The notes beneath the pieces were generated by a model. That model had not been told where the DNA came from and did no database searches. It was given only the letters and a program-made list of their open reading frames with translations. From Sipunculus nudus (Eukaryota > Annelida > Sipuncula > Golfingiida > Sipunculidae): 64,000 bases of DNA. The position numbers and the translations under genes are program-made. The stretch lies in the NCBI GenBank assembly GCA_026874595.1, contig CM049318.1, positions 19,146,241-19,210,240 of the forward strand. Direction: 5' to 3'. This document shows, piece after piece, positions 13,676-23,743 of the stretch. How positions within the stretch are numbered: the first letter of the stretch is position 1; each line of letters starts with the position of its first letter.

Positions 13676-15525
13676 TTATGGCGGTCAAGGTCATTGGTCA
13701 CATGCAAAAACAGCCTCAACTGACAGCTGCTGATTGGATGATCTCATGTAAACACTCTAAAAAATATAACCAGCTAAAACAAAGATGGCTACTTGTGGAG
13801 GGACACACCATATCTGCCAGATGGGTCAGACTAATCACCCAATCGGACCCAATCGTACCCATTCAGACCTTGGTAAATACAAATAATCCTTTATGAATCA
13901 TATTTTCTCTTCAGATAATTACAAAAAGCAGACCCAAATTTACAAGAGGAAAACTGTATTGAGATGTTCAACCTTTCTTATAAATCAATAAAATACAAAT
14001 TTCAATCTCATTACAAACACCAAGACATATAAGTATTGTACTAGTACACAATTGTATACAGTAGAAAAAAGACCCTATTTAAACACATATACAAATTCAT
14101 ATGACAGAAAAAAAAAACAAATACTGGCACAAGATGTGAAAATGTGGAATATGCATATCAGTCCCCATCAGAAAAAATGGGACTTGAATATATAAATTTT
14201 AGATACCCCTTTTACTTATATATCATCTTATCCATTTGGATTAACGTACAAAATGGTTTAATTTCAGGGATCACTTTTTATCATGAATAAAATTATTTTG
14301 ATATTTAATTTTTTATACATTATAGTTATTCCTATGGTTATATTATGAAGTTTACAGAATAACGCTGAAGCCTGCAGTTTTGCCCATCAAATGAGGGAGC
14401 TTCCAGTTAGGTGTGGAGGGACCTCATTAACACATCCTGTTAGAGTGTGAGCTGATGACCTTCCCTGGTACTCTGTGGCATGGTTGACTGACCACAAAGG
14501 GATTAAAATTATCTACTGATAAATTTTGCATGACTGACTCACCATAGTGTTTGGAGATAACTTTGTATAACTGTAATTAAGTTAATGTATTGTATTTTAA
14601 TGTAATATTTACATTTATTCCAAATAAATATACTGCACAAAATACAACAAGAAGACTTACTAGCCATGACTTATACACAGAAACGTTTTCAGGGAAAGTA
14701 AAATGGGAAAACTTACTGTTTAAACTTTACACATGACAGTATAAACAAAATTCATCATAAAAACTAAGATGTCACCTGTTGTGTACACATGTGTATGTGT
14801 GTTTTTAATTGGACTGAAATTTGTATGTTTTCTTCAATTAGTAAAAAAAAGAATCTGTATTTAGAGGGCTCTTTTATTTGTAGTCTCCCCCCCTCCCCCC
14901 ACCGGTTTCAAATTTGTCAGAAAGGATGTAACATCTTGATATACCGCTTTCATTAAGAAAAAATAAATTTTAGTTTCCTTTTGTGAAAAATATTTTATAA
15001 ATGAATATCTTTACATTTCATGGTCCAATCAGGTCTGCTTGGTTAAGTTTTTCATTCTCTTTTGGTGGGTATTTGTGCATGTATGGAACGGGATTAAAAT
15101 TTATATTATTTTCCAATTTCACATTTAAAGAAATATATATGGGCTACTTTATCACAATATAAATTACAAATTACAGATTTTATTTTTGTTGTAAAAAACA
15201 TTATTTAATCATTAAATAACACCCTTATTGTAATTATCTGAAGAGAAAATATGATTCTAAAAGAGTTATTTGTATTTAACAAGGTCCGATTGGGTCCGAT
15301 GGGGTCCGATTGAGTGATTAGTCTGACCCCTGCCGGATCATGATAAAGAGACTAAAAATAAACTGTTGTGAAACATAAACGGGGGATTTATTGTAAAATT
15401 CTTAATTTCCATATGAGGTTGTCACTTCCATATGTTGTTTACTTGGAAAATATTGAAAAATATAAACTTTTAAGTAAATCATCAACAAAAAACAGGTGGA
15501 CTGCAGGTGGTGAAATGGACTATAG
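13423..15525. mobile_element. Foldback element with long interrupted inverted arms (2.1 kb)
   Basis: The outer arm CTATAGTCCGTTTCATC, then TGTCCACCTGATTTTT (13,423-13,465), is inverted at 15,480-15,525 (rc CTATAGTCCATTTCACC, then AGTCCACCTGTTTTTT). An inner arm of about 115 bp at 13,818-13,935 (GGGTCAGACTAATCACCCAA, onward to CTCTTCAGATAATTACAA) is inverted at 15,225-15,335. The left arm carries about 250 bp that the right arm lacks. TGATACTGAT lies beside both outer ends but is not a clean target duplication. No ORF of note. Confidence 0.6.
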
Positions 15526-15600
15526 GTGATACTGATGGTAACTGATACTGATACTTTCATCGAGTATAAAACTTCAAGAGTAGATCAGTAAAACACTCAC

Positions 15601-15634
15601 TCTTTTTTGGTGGCTGCCCGTTCTTCGTTTTCAT
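15601..15634 (-). CDS. DBF4-like protein, exon 1 (start codon and 11 codons)
   Basis: The start codon is at 15,634-15,632 on the minus strand. Eleven codons (MKTKNGQPPKK) plus one base end at 15,601, followed by donor GTGAGTG. The split codon joins exon 2 in phase 1 to give arginine, so the two exons make one continuous frame. The N-terminus is short, basic and polar, as expected ahead of the N-motif. A full CRE palindrome lies 22 bases upstream of the ATG. Exon 1 is certain only as far as its start codon, donor and phase agree. Confidence 0.55.
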
Positions 15635-15655
15635 TGCGGCAGGAAAACACGTCAG

Positions 15656-15663
15656 TGACGTCA
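15656..15663. promoter_or_regulatory. Consensus CRE/ATF palindrome TGACGTCA
   Basis: TGACGTCA lies 22 bp upstream of the DBF4-like start codon. CREB/ATF proteins bind this 8-mer near many animal promoters (known). It may be in the core promoter or in the 5' UTR; the transcription start is not visible. Confidence 0.45.
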
Positions 15664-15980
15664 CCTGTCGTTCAGTTTACCTGGTCGATCCATCTTCTGG
15701 GTTCCGTCGAAGGCTTTAAATTTGCTATCATATCCTATTATCGCCCATTTGTCAAAATTTGACCTGTTTCCTTGTTTTGATGGTTCTTTTGGCACTGGAT
15801 GAAGAAATGGAGTTATATATGTTGATTTAAAATATACATTACCGTAAGCAAGTGTAATCGAGTGTATATCCAGAGAAAATATTCATTCAAAAAAGAATAA
15901 ACAAATTTTTAAACGCATCAAGCGTTACGCATTGTGAATTTGTTGTGAGTGAGCTTTACGTCATCACTTTTGGAGCTTAC

Positions 15981-16089
15981 AGGAACTCTCGGCCCCAGAG
16001 ACACTCGTCCAAGAGACACTCGGCCCCAGCGACTCTCGGTCTCAGAGACACTCGGCCTAAAAGACACTCGGTCCCAGAGACACTCGGCC
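15981..16089. repeat. Minisatellite of 15-16 bp units, about 7 copies
   Basis: Seven degenerate copies of AGAGACACTCGGCCCC, with variants such as AGCGACTCTCGGTCTC. It lies about 350 bp from the DBF4-like start codon on the upstream side. The short ORFs here are translations of the repeat. Confidence 0.85.
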
Positions 16090-16090
16090 G

Positions 16091-16165
16091 AGTACACAAA
16101 AGAACAGAACAGAAGTTTATTAAGTAAAAAGGCCCCAGGCCCAAAGTTCCAAACATTTCAACAAT
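16091..16165 (-). mobile_element. 3' tail of a LINE (minus strand)
   Basis: Read on the minus strand this segment gives GAAATGTTTGGAACTTTGGG, CCT, GGGGCCTTTTT, then TCTGTTCTGTTC. The decayed LINE at 28.7-31.7 kb ends with nearly the same text (31,660-31,725). It is therefore probably the 3' end of a related copy. I could not recognise RT sequence further upstream (16,170-17,090), which is plain AT-rich DNA with a GA-rich run. Confidence 0.5.
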
Positions 16166-16769
16166 AATTCAATCAAATAATCCCATAAATAGAAAATAAA
16201 ATAGCAGTCTAATATTATTAATTAATATATTATGTCATTAACACATATAGGGCCTAACATGACTGCTCAGGCCGACCTGAGTTCACAATATTCCTATACT
16301 GCTATCATCAGCGAGTATGAAACACAATTTAACCATCTATTATTCTTTGTCTTCTTAAAAAATAATTACATATGCAGCAACATTTATTTCAACATGATTG
16401 TCTAGACTGAATAATTTAATAAAATTTTGTTCACTTGGAAAATTTAAAATTATATAGAAAAGGTAAGTGAATAACTGACATTAAGAGGGAATCACAAAGA
16501 GTGCACATAAAAGTTAATTACCGGAATGTTAATAAGTAAATAAACAAAATAACACATTTACAAGTAACATATATACGCATTTATACATATATACTTTGAA
16601 CTTCACCTATATACAACAAACCATCTTAGATAACATGGTAGGCCTATAAGCAGTTTTCATCGTTGATGAGTTTACGGACAAATTAATTTAAAAACTGAAT
16701 GTATAGGTAAAAGGAGAGGGCATTTTTATTTTAGAGAGAGAAATATTTATACCAGAGGGAAGTTTATAC

Positions 16770-16830
16770 TTAAGAGAGAGAGAGCGAGAGAGAGATGGAG
16801 AGAGAGAGAGTGAGTGAGTGAGACAGAAAG
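16770..16830. repeat. (GA)n-rich microsatellite
   Basis: Runs of GAGAGAGA with interruptions (GCGAG, TGGAG, GTGAGTGAGTGAG). Confidence 0.8.
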
Positions 16831-17120
16831 GTAATTGGGGTAAATTAGGGACAGGGAAAACAAGCGGATGCTATAGCATTCAAATGTTATGGGGAGGGAA
16901 ATTTAGTAAACAGTAAGAATAAATGATACTCGGTGTGATTGGTAATTGATTGCAACATCTGCATGTATAATATATTCACTAAATGTATAACTCAATCATT
17001 AACTAACAAGTTCAGTATACAACTTACAACTGATTTAATACTTAACTACTTAGAAACAACTGATTGAATATTATTAAATATATCGGCAAGATTATAACAC
17101 ACACACATATATATACTAGG

Positions 17121-17121
<1 letters not shown>

Positions 17122-17189
<68 letters not shown>

Positions 17190-17196
17190 ATATATA
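17122..17196. repeat. (TA)n microsatellite, left of MITE
   Basis: TA repeat that the next MITE interrupts. The same tract resumes at 17,591. Confidence 0.95.
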
Positions 17197-17587
17197 CAGT
17201 GGCGTCAATTTATCTTCAAGGCTGAGGGGGGGGGGGGGGGATGACTCACAAAGGTGGGGGGGGGGGGGGTGGCTGACAGACGTAGAGGGTGGTCAAAATT
17301 GGGATAAAACAGACATGTTTATAGATGCATATAATATATATATATCTTTTATTGTCTGTGTAACACATATCAAATATATATCAATCAAGTATAAGGTTTT
17401 GAAAATTAAGGTATATGTTAATTCTAAACCATTTAGATATAAATATTTCTTAGTAAAATCATAAATGGAACCAAAGTCTATAATTATATGTTTTTAAATA
17501 TTTCATTTGAAATATTTAAATATTTTTCTCTGAATAGTGGGGGGGATATATATATATATACCTCCCATCCCCCCTATATTGACGCCC

Positions 17588-17590
<3 letters not shown>
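17197..17590. mobile_element. 394-bp MITE inserted in a TA microsatellite
   Basis: Left end CAGTGGCGTCAATTTA; right end, inverted, CAGGGGCGTCAATATA. Both ends abut TA. The arms also carry complementary G-rich (17,224-17,270) and C-rich (17,568-17,574) runs. The CAGTGGCG end with TA target is typical of a Tc1/mariner-type MITE group common in marine invertebrates (family knowledge). Confidence 0.7.

Positions 17591-17643
<53 letters not shown>
17591..17643. repeat. (TA)n microsatellite, right of MITE
   Basis: Continuation of the TA tract. It borders the inverted-repeat element that starts at 17,704. Confidence 0.95.
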
Positions 17644-17645
<2 letters not shown>

Positions 17646-17703
17646 TCCTAAATAGGTTCCAGTGCTTGCAGTATAGTGCTTGATACAGCTAAGGTAGATC
17701 GGG

Positions 17704-18805
17704 TTAACTAAACGTTAAGCACGCAGGAGCATCGTGTTGTTATACTCAAGAGTTTCACGCCGTTGCTGGTATCGGCACCCGGGCGATCATCAGATAACTG
17801 TCGCTCGTTTGGGACCCAGCTATGACTGGTACTTTCTTTTTACATGGTTGGTGGTTTCAGGCGTCGGCATTTCGAAATTAATTCACTTCGCCTGTTTAAT
17901 AGGATTATCGACTTGTCGCTTTTGTGGTGAAGTATGCTGTATTTCTCCTCCATACAGAGGTTACATTAGTCCGAGGTGCGTTTCATTGTGTTAGAGCGTT
18001 GGATTACAGTGAAACACAAAATGGACATTTTGGGCTGAAATCTAAAAACTCTCCACCCCAGGTTGAGGAAATGGTAGAATTTGAAAAAAATCTCCTCAAT
18101 ATGGTAGAAAACATACAATTCAGAAACGCTGACAGTGATTTCCAAGGCACCCTCAGAGAAGATATAGGAAAAATTAAAAAAGTCGACCGAAATTTTCGTA
18201 AAAGCGGACAAAACAAGAAACATGTCCAAAATTAACCACACTGACTATGATCATGACAGAAAACATCACGCAAAAATACAAAAGCGCAGACAAAGAAATA
18301 AAGACAGATATAGAGAAAGAATTTTACAACATAGCTAGAAAGCTCAACATTTCGGACAGAATAAACCAAACCACCGAAAAGCCCGCTTTTATAACTCTAA
18401 AGTACCACAAAGAAAATTTCGATACCAACACTAAATGCCGGCTGATAAACCCTATACCAAATTCGAAATGGGACGCGTCAGCAAAGTGACCCTTGACCGA
18501 ATCAACAAAAATATCCAAAAAAAAAAAAAACAAACCAAACCAATGGAGAAGCACCATCGAGGTTCTCAAATGGTTTTCCGGACTCAGCGGTAAACAATTA
18601 ACATTCATCATGTTTGATATTATCGATTTCTATCCGTCTATAAATGAGAACCTCCTAACCAAATCCTTAGAATGGGCTAAACAATTCACAACCATAGCTG
18701 GGTCCCAAACAAGCGTCAGTTATCTGATGATCGCCCGGGTGCCGATACCGGCAACGGCGTGAAACTCTAAGTAATAACACGATGCTCCAGCGTGCTTAAC
18801 GTTTA

Positions 18806-18807
<2 letters not shown>
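17704..18807. mobile_element. Chimeric inverted-repeat element carrying a reverse-transcriptase fragment
   Basis: The left arm 17,704-17,825 (TAAACGTTAAGCACGC, then CACCCGGGCGATCATCAGATA, ending CCCAGCTATG) is inverted at 18,693-18,807 with a few mismatches. The right arm runs straight into a (TA)n tract. The arms enclose a broken RT coding stretch on the plus strand whose reading runs into the right arm. Penelope-like elements can carry inverted terminal repeats (known), but this could equally be a foldback element that captured an RT fragment. Clade not assigned. Confidence 0.6.
18060..18692 (+). pseudogene. Truncated, frameshifted reverse-transcriptase fragment
   Basis: Three plus-strand pieces in different frames form one RT N-terminal half. 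The first is a helical region ending KHVQN (to 18,235). The second begins after a stop near 18,236-18,246 and contains PAFITLKYHKENF and KCRLINP. The third regains frame after a shift near 18,450 (GRVSKVTLDRIN), passes an A-rich run at 18,519-18,532 and shows FDIIDFYPSI, the RT motif with the first catalytic Asp. It ends at the right inverted repeat, so the palm motif with the second and third Asp is missing. It cannot make a working enzyme. Confidence 0.65.

Positions 18808-18847
<40 letters not shown>
18808..18847. repeat. (TA)n microsatellite
   Basis: TA tract directly abutting the right arm of the RT-bearing element. Confidence 0.95.
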
Positions 18848-18850
<3 letters not shown>

Positions 18851-19591
18851 TTCCGCCTCTCATTTTTTGCCATTACCATCTTTTTCCTTTCTATATATTT
18901 TGTCTTACCTCCTTTCCTTCAATCTTTTTTCTCCTCTTTCATCTTTCGTGTTTTATCATTTCTCCCTGATTTTTCCCTCTCCATTTTCTATCATTCATTC
19001 AGCCTCGCTTGGTAATGACTTCGTGGTTTGGTGATTATGGATTATGCTTAATCATGCAGAGATTTGCCGAACTTACTATACGTACTCAATGATCATTGTT
19101 ATGACGGCACTAATCACATCTAACTAGAGTACAGAGTTTTCTAAATGAAAAATATTGCATTTCTTCATTTGCTCTCACGAACCTCTATTAGGGATATAAG
19201 GGATCTTTCTTTAAAATTCGGTTACATGTTTTTATCTGTATGTTAACACTGCCTCAAGTACCTTGTGTACAATTAGCCTATAGATAAAATGCTTATACGT
19301 CAAAGTGGCATTATAAAAACTTTTCCCAGCAAGAATTGCCTTCACTTAATTCCTTAATATGTGTATGCAGAGTTAGCCGGTATAACAAAAATCTATAAAT
19401 AAGGTACGTGAATAGTGGCTTTAAGATCAAATCAGAGCATTTTACAGGGGGGAAAAATCATGATCAGAGATGATCGAAATATTGAAACCGTTTATTTCTG
19501 GATATAAATCATTTATGATGTAGATAGGTTGCCCAAAGGTAATCTAAGCTATATATAATTATAGCTAAAGTGTATCCTGACTGGGGCTTTA
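18848..19591. other. Gene-free stretch
   Basis: Pyrimidine-rich at 18,850-18,990 (CTTTCCTTCAATC-type text), then AT-rich. I see no exon or element here. Confidence 0.5.
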
Positions 19592-20402
19592 AGGCGCTGT
19601 CACACTCTAGCGTATAGAGCCAGCGTGTGAGGAACGTATCGACTTTTTGGGCATACGCGCTGACATACGCTGAAACACGCTAGGGGTACGCTGGAATACG
19701 TTTCTAATACGCCGGTGTACGTCGGTGTACGCTGATGTACGCTGACGGCCAAAAAATTTTTTGAACATGCACAAAAATTTTCAGCATATGCCGACGTATG
19801 AATTTTACGCTCCTCATACGTTCCTCATACGCTGAACACGCTAGAGGTACGCTGAAGGTACGTTAAATTACTCATGTATACGTCGAGTACGCTTCTCATA
19901 CGTTGAAACTGAGTGGATCAGGAAACCTAGCGTTAGAGGAGCGTATAATGAACGTGTGTCTGACGTGTGTCTAACGAATGGTTAACGTTATGATGGTAGT
20001 TCTAACGACAGTCTAACGTACTCAACTTATGCCTAACGTGATCTGAGCGTACAGCCAACTTATCCCATGCGTACATATTACATGCCTAAGTCTACTGGCG
20101 GAATGACGAATTCGCGCGCTGCCTACTTTTATACCCCCCCCCCCCCCCCCCCCCCACCCCCCGCTGTGTACGCTCCTCATACGTTAGGCTGACGTTCCGC
20201 ATATGTTTCTCATACGTCGGAGGTACCCTGATATACGTTACTCATACGCTGACGGTACGCTTGCATGGCTCACGTTACTCTAACGGTCATTAACCGAAAA
20301 TCGACCTCATACGCTGAAAAGCTGTGCGTATAAACAATTTTCGAAATATTCGATACGTTTCTCATACGCTGGCTCTATACGCTATAGAGTGTGACAGCGC
20401 CT
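19592..20402. mobile_element. 811-bp PIF/Harbinger-type MITE made of CATACG/ACGCTGA words
   Basis: TIRs AGGCGCTGTCACACTCTA and about 35 further matching bases at both ends (19,592-19,640 and 20,355-20,402), including GCGTATAGAGCCAGCGT. A 3-bp direct TTA flanks both sides (19,589-19,591 and 20,403-20,405); a TWA target is characteristic of PIF/Harbinger. The whole body is a string of TACGCTGA, CTCATACG, TACGT and CTAACG words in both orientations, well over 30. A C22 run lies at 20,134-20,155. No ORF. Confidence 0.8.
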
Positions 20403-20411
20403 TTAGGGGCT

Positions 20412-20560
20412 GAAGCGACATAACATCTCGAGATCTCGACTTAACATCTTGAGATCTCGTGAAATTTTTTTTTCTGCAGCAAAATATTTTTTTTTTGTGA
20501 AAGTTTATGTCGAGATCGCGAGATGTTATGTCGAGATCTCGAAATGTTATCTCGAGATAA
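20412..20560. repeat. Small palindromic element of ACATCTCGAGAT words
   Basis: GACATAACATCTCGAGATCT at 20,417 and its inverted relatives GAGATGTTATGTCGAGATCT (20,520) and GAAATGTTATCTCGAGATAA (20,541) surround T-rich spacers. The segment could fold on itself. It starts about 10 bp right of the Harbinger-type MITE. Confidence 0.6.
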
Positions 20561-21887
20561 TTTTTTTTCTGTGTCCTATATCAGCCACCGTAGAATAAAT
20601 ATATAGACACAATTTATAATATGGCGAGACTAAGGTACACGTGCGTTTTTTCCAGAAATGCATGACGGCCCGTGTCGAGGTCTACCCGCAAACTACTTTT
20701 GTGTTTTGCGGCGTTCGGCAGTTCAAATAAACGAACACACATGCTTACTAATAGAGAAAGTATTAGTTCGAGAGGAATGGCTGGGTGGCATGCTGCCTGC
20801 CATGCAATTTCTATTGTTCTATATTATATTATATTTCTCAAATAATATTTTCATAATTTAACTGCTAGAAACATCAGAAGCATTTAAAATTTACAATTTC
20901 TATGTTTGAATCTTTAAATTTAAAATTTATTTACATATAAGATTTTAAAATATGTATATTTATATAAAATTTCCCTGCTTTTCGTTTAAACCCTTCAATT
21001 ATAAAAGAATTAGCGTGCTTGATTAACTAAAATCGTTTACCAAACTACACTACTAATTTTACCGACATAATTTTGAATTAAACTGAAAATTAAATTGTTT
21101 AAAATTAAACTTTTAACGCATTATCTTGATATTATCAGGCTTATTGTCCTTTCACATGGCATACGGAATTTCACATTTTAATACGAACTCGTATACACGT
21201 TTGGCGTGTTTATAGCCTAATTAGGTTAACAACTGAAAATAAACTAAAAAATAAAAAATAAGTGCATATACGTTCTTTTGTGGCCTTCCAATATATAGGG
21301 CAAAATACAACAAAAACAGTATTTCAAGTTGTCACTCGAAACGTTTTTCTACAATGAACATTATCAAATATCTTCTGTTATTATAGAGAACATATGTGTT
21401 TAATTTTATTTTTGCAGGTTTTTGTGCGAACATATTATTATTTATCGCATTTGGAAACTGAATCAGTTGAATTTTTTAAAAGTCCCATTTCTTCGTGTCA
21501 ACATTTAAATTTTAATTCGGGCATTCCAGAATAATAACCTTAACATGTTTAAGGTTTGAACCTGCGTGGTAAGTGATAAGTGAAATTACTTTTTGACCAC
21601 TGAATGTGAATACATCTGTAAGGCTGTATTTGTGAAGTGTTTAAACACAACTATATATATAGGCGAAGTAACAAATAAATTATTTTAATAGTTCTTACGT
21701 TATATTTTTTTCTGCCAAGGTTCTCCCACCTCGGTTCTGATGTTCATTTACTGAGCAAATGGACCCTCATACCGGATCTCGCACACCTACCCTTCCTTAG
21801 TTGTTGCATGGAAAATATTTTATGCATAAGAATGCATTATCAAAGCAAAAAAAATTGCTACCATAAGGCCAAAAAAATTAAAGGTAT
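20561..21887. other. Gene-free AT-rich stretch
   Basis: No supportable exon. The longest open frame (20,658-20,861) has no recognisable domain, codon pattern or splice context. Confidence 0.5.
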
Positions 21888-22134
21888 GGTTCTCAGGCAC
21901 CGCCCGCGCCAATTTTAACCCCCTGCATCAAAAATTTTTATTTAGATTTTAATCTTTCAAGAAGATAAAATAATACAATTTTAATAAGATATTCTTTGTT
22001 ATGTTTAGCTGATTAACAAAAACATCTGTTATTTTCATGCTTTTCCCCGATCATAAGAAATTTTTATCGAAACACACCAAAAAGATAAAAAATCGCCCGC
22101 CCGCACTGATTTCTAAAAAAAGTACCTGAGAAAC
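21888..22134. mobile_element. Possible 247-bp MITE
   Basis: The left end GGTTCTCAGGCAC is matched, inverted, by GTTTCTCAGGTAC at the right end (22,122-22,134). Both ends are followed inwards by CG-rich text (CGCCCGCGCC; GCGGGCGGGCG on the other strand). No target duplication seen. Confidence 0.45.
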
Positions 22135-23301
22135 AAAGCATTTTATTTATTTATTATTTATTTTTTTTTTTGGCCCAATACCTTGATTTTTTTCTGGCCT
22201 AAGTTACTAAGTTTAAATATCATGAAACGTATCCATAAACTATTTTGAAATAATTTAATTAAATACTGTAACCTGATATCATTTTCACTTCCTGGTCGTG
22301 CCTGAATAGTTTTTGTGCATTCAGATAATTTCATTTGCAATCCTTTGTCGTTTTCATATCGAGATATATCTGTTGATTAGTATGATGAAAATACCTTATA
22401 TTTCTTCATACAGGTCGCAATAAATCGAGGCCGGAAGTTTGCATATATGATGAAGAGGTATTTTGTTACATGTTTCTGGTTTGTTGTGCGCAGGAGTGTT
22501 ACATGTGTCTGTTGACATTCTGATTGGTGTAGCGTTGGCGTGGTTCGTTGCTATTGGATCCTCGCTTATTGAACGCTGGCTCGCGTGTGGGGTCTGAAGC
22601 CTATAGAGACGCAGCATTCTTTGTTCTAGATGTTTCGGGTCTGTTCATGTGGATGTAAACTGTTCTTTGGGAATTTTCCATTTCTAGAATTTTTGGGTGA
22701 AAAGCTATAATTTTTGGGACTGTGCTTAGAGCCGGCAGAAAGGGAAAAACCAGCGAGCACTAAGAGTGTTACCTTCTCGTCAGTTTTGGGACCTTACCGA
22801 TAATTGCAGTGGTGTGCGGACTTAATACAGGTTTAATACGGACTGTCTCCAGTTTGCCTTTGGATTATTACTATTTACGTGGATTATTGGTTTGAAAGGA
22901 CTCTTGTTGAGGTGTGACAGTGATGGTATCCAGAGATCAGAGCCTAGGATCTGGATTTGTTAACAAAAAACACTGACTTCTTTATTCATCCCCACAGACA
23001 GTCCTTTATTCATTTCCCTAAACATTTCCCGCTGCCTATAGTGTTGCGGAATCTGATTTATCTCCGTAACAAAATTTATCCTCGTCACGACTACGTGATC
23101 TGTTGTTATTAGGTTCCGTAACTATATTTCCCAAATATTACAACTTAATTATAATAGAAACTGGAATTTTTATCAATTCTCAGCAAAATATAATTTTATT
23201 TATTTTTATTTAAATATCATTCATAGTTACTTCCGTTGGTCAAATATTACGTGGAGGGGATAATCAATTGAATGTCGGCTATATATGTTACCCATCGGGT
23301 A
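22135..23301. other. Gene-free stretch with a CpG-richer block
   Basis: 22,400-22,960 is richer in CpG than its surroundings and has inverted CCAAT boxes (GATTGGTG near 22,523, CTATTGGATC near 22,552). It could be an unrecognised promoter or first exon, or part of an old LTR. I found no coding sequence or paired repeat to decide. The rest is AT-rich. Confidence 0.3.
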
Positions 23302-23303
23302 TA

Positions 23304-23480
23304 CAGTGAAACCTCGTTGTGTCGAACTCGGTTAAGTCGAATTCCCGCAAGTGTCGAAGTCGAATGTGGGGTCCCTGCAAAAAAAACAGTTAAAACCTTA
23401 CTAATTAAACTCCGCTTGTGTCGAAGTCGGATGTGTCGAAAACCCTGATGTGTTTCGAGGTGTTTTGTTGGTCCCCAGCT
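23304..23480. mobile_element. Pogo/Tigger-like element, left-end fragment
   Basis: Begins TA-CAGTGAAACCTCGTTGTGTC, then GAACTCGGTTAAGTCGAA. The CAGTGAAACCTCG end next to TA and the repeated TCGAA words are typical of pogo-family TIRs (family knowledge). I do not see the matching right end, so it is partial or decayed. Confidence 0.5.
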
Positions 23481-23486
23481 AATATT

Positions 23487-23743
23487 TCTATCGCTTAACT
23501 CGAAGTCATGTTTGGATCACAGTTGTGCACGGCCCGTCGATCATAGGCCGTGATGACCAGTCATAATTAAGTAATACCGACAAGGCTCTCACTCATCAAG
23601 CGCGATGGGTCTGTCGCTCGACTCGAGGTCATGCCGCTTTAATGTTTTGACAAGAGTCGTGCACGGTCAAACAACCATACCCACGGCCGCGGTAGCTAGT
23701 TACATAATTAATACCGGCACGGATCTTACTCAACAAGCGCGAT
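23487..23743. repeat. Two diverged tandem copies of a roughly 120-130 bp unit
   Basis: Unit 1 (23,487-23,605) and unit 2 (23,610-23,743) share TCTRTCGCTYRACTCGARGTC, GTCGTGCACGG, CATAATTAAGTAATACCG / CATAATTAATACCGGCAC and TCAWCAAGCGCGAT. Probably an internal part of the preceding pogo-like element. Confidence 0.6.

Larger units (their letters stand above)
3680..15600 (-). other. Intron 1 of the DBF4-like gene (11.9 kb)
   Basis: Spans from the exon-1 donor (GTGAGTG at 15,600) to the exon-2 acceptor. Besides the elements listed separately, 7,090-7,810 and 8,600-10,400 are plain AT-rich DNA. A TA-rich segment with pogo-like text (AATCCTCGAAATTACGACCACC) lies at 10,230-10,320. 10,470-11,400 and 11,530-13,035 show no genes. 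A C13 run with GGGGGAGCC (12,549-12,572) looks like a fragment of a G/C-tailed MITE. Confidence 0.6.

Noticed and set aside
20658-20861. Small secreted or membrane protein gene
   Set aside because: No homologous motif, no splice context, and the C-terminal hydrophobicity comes from AT-rich sequence.
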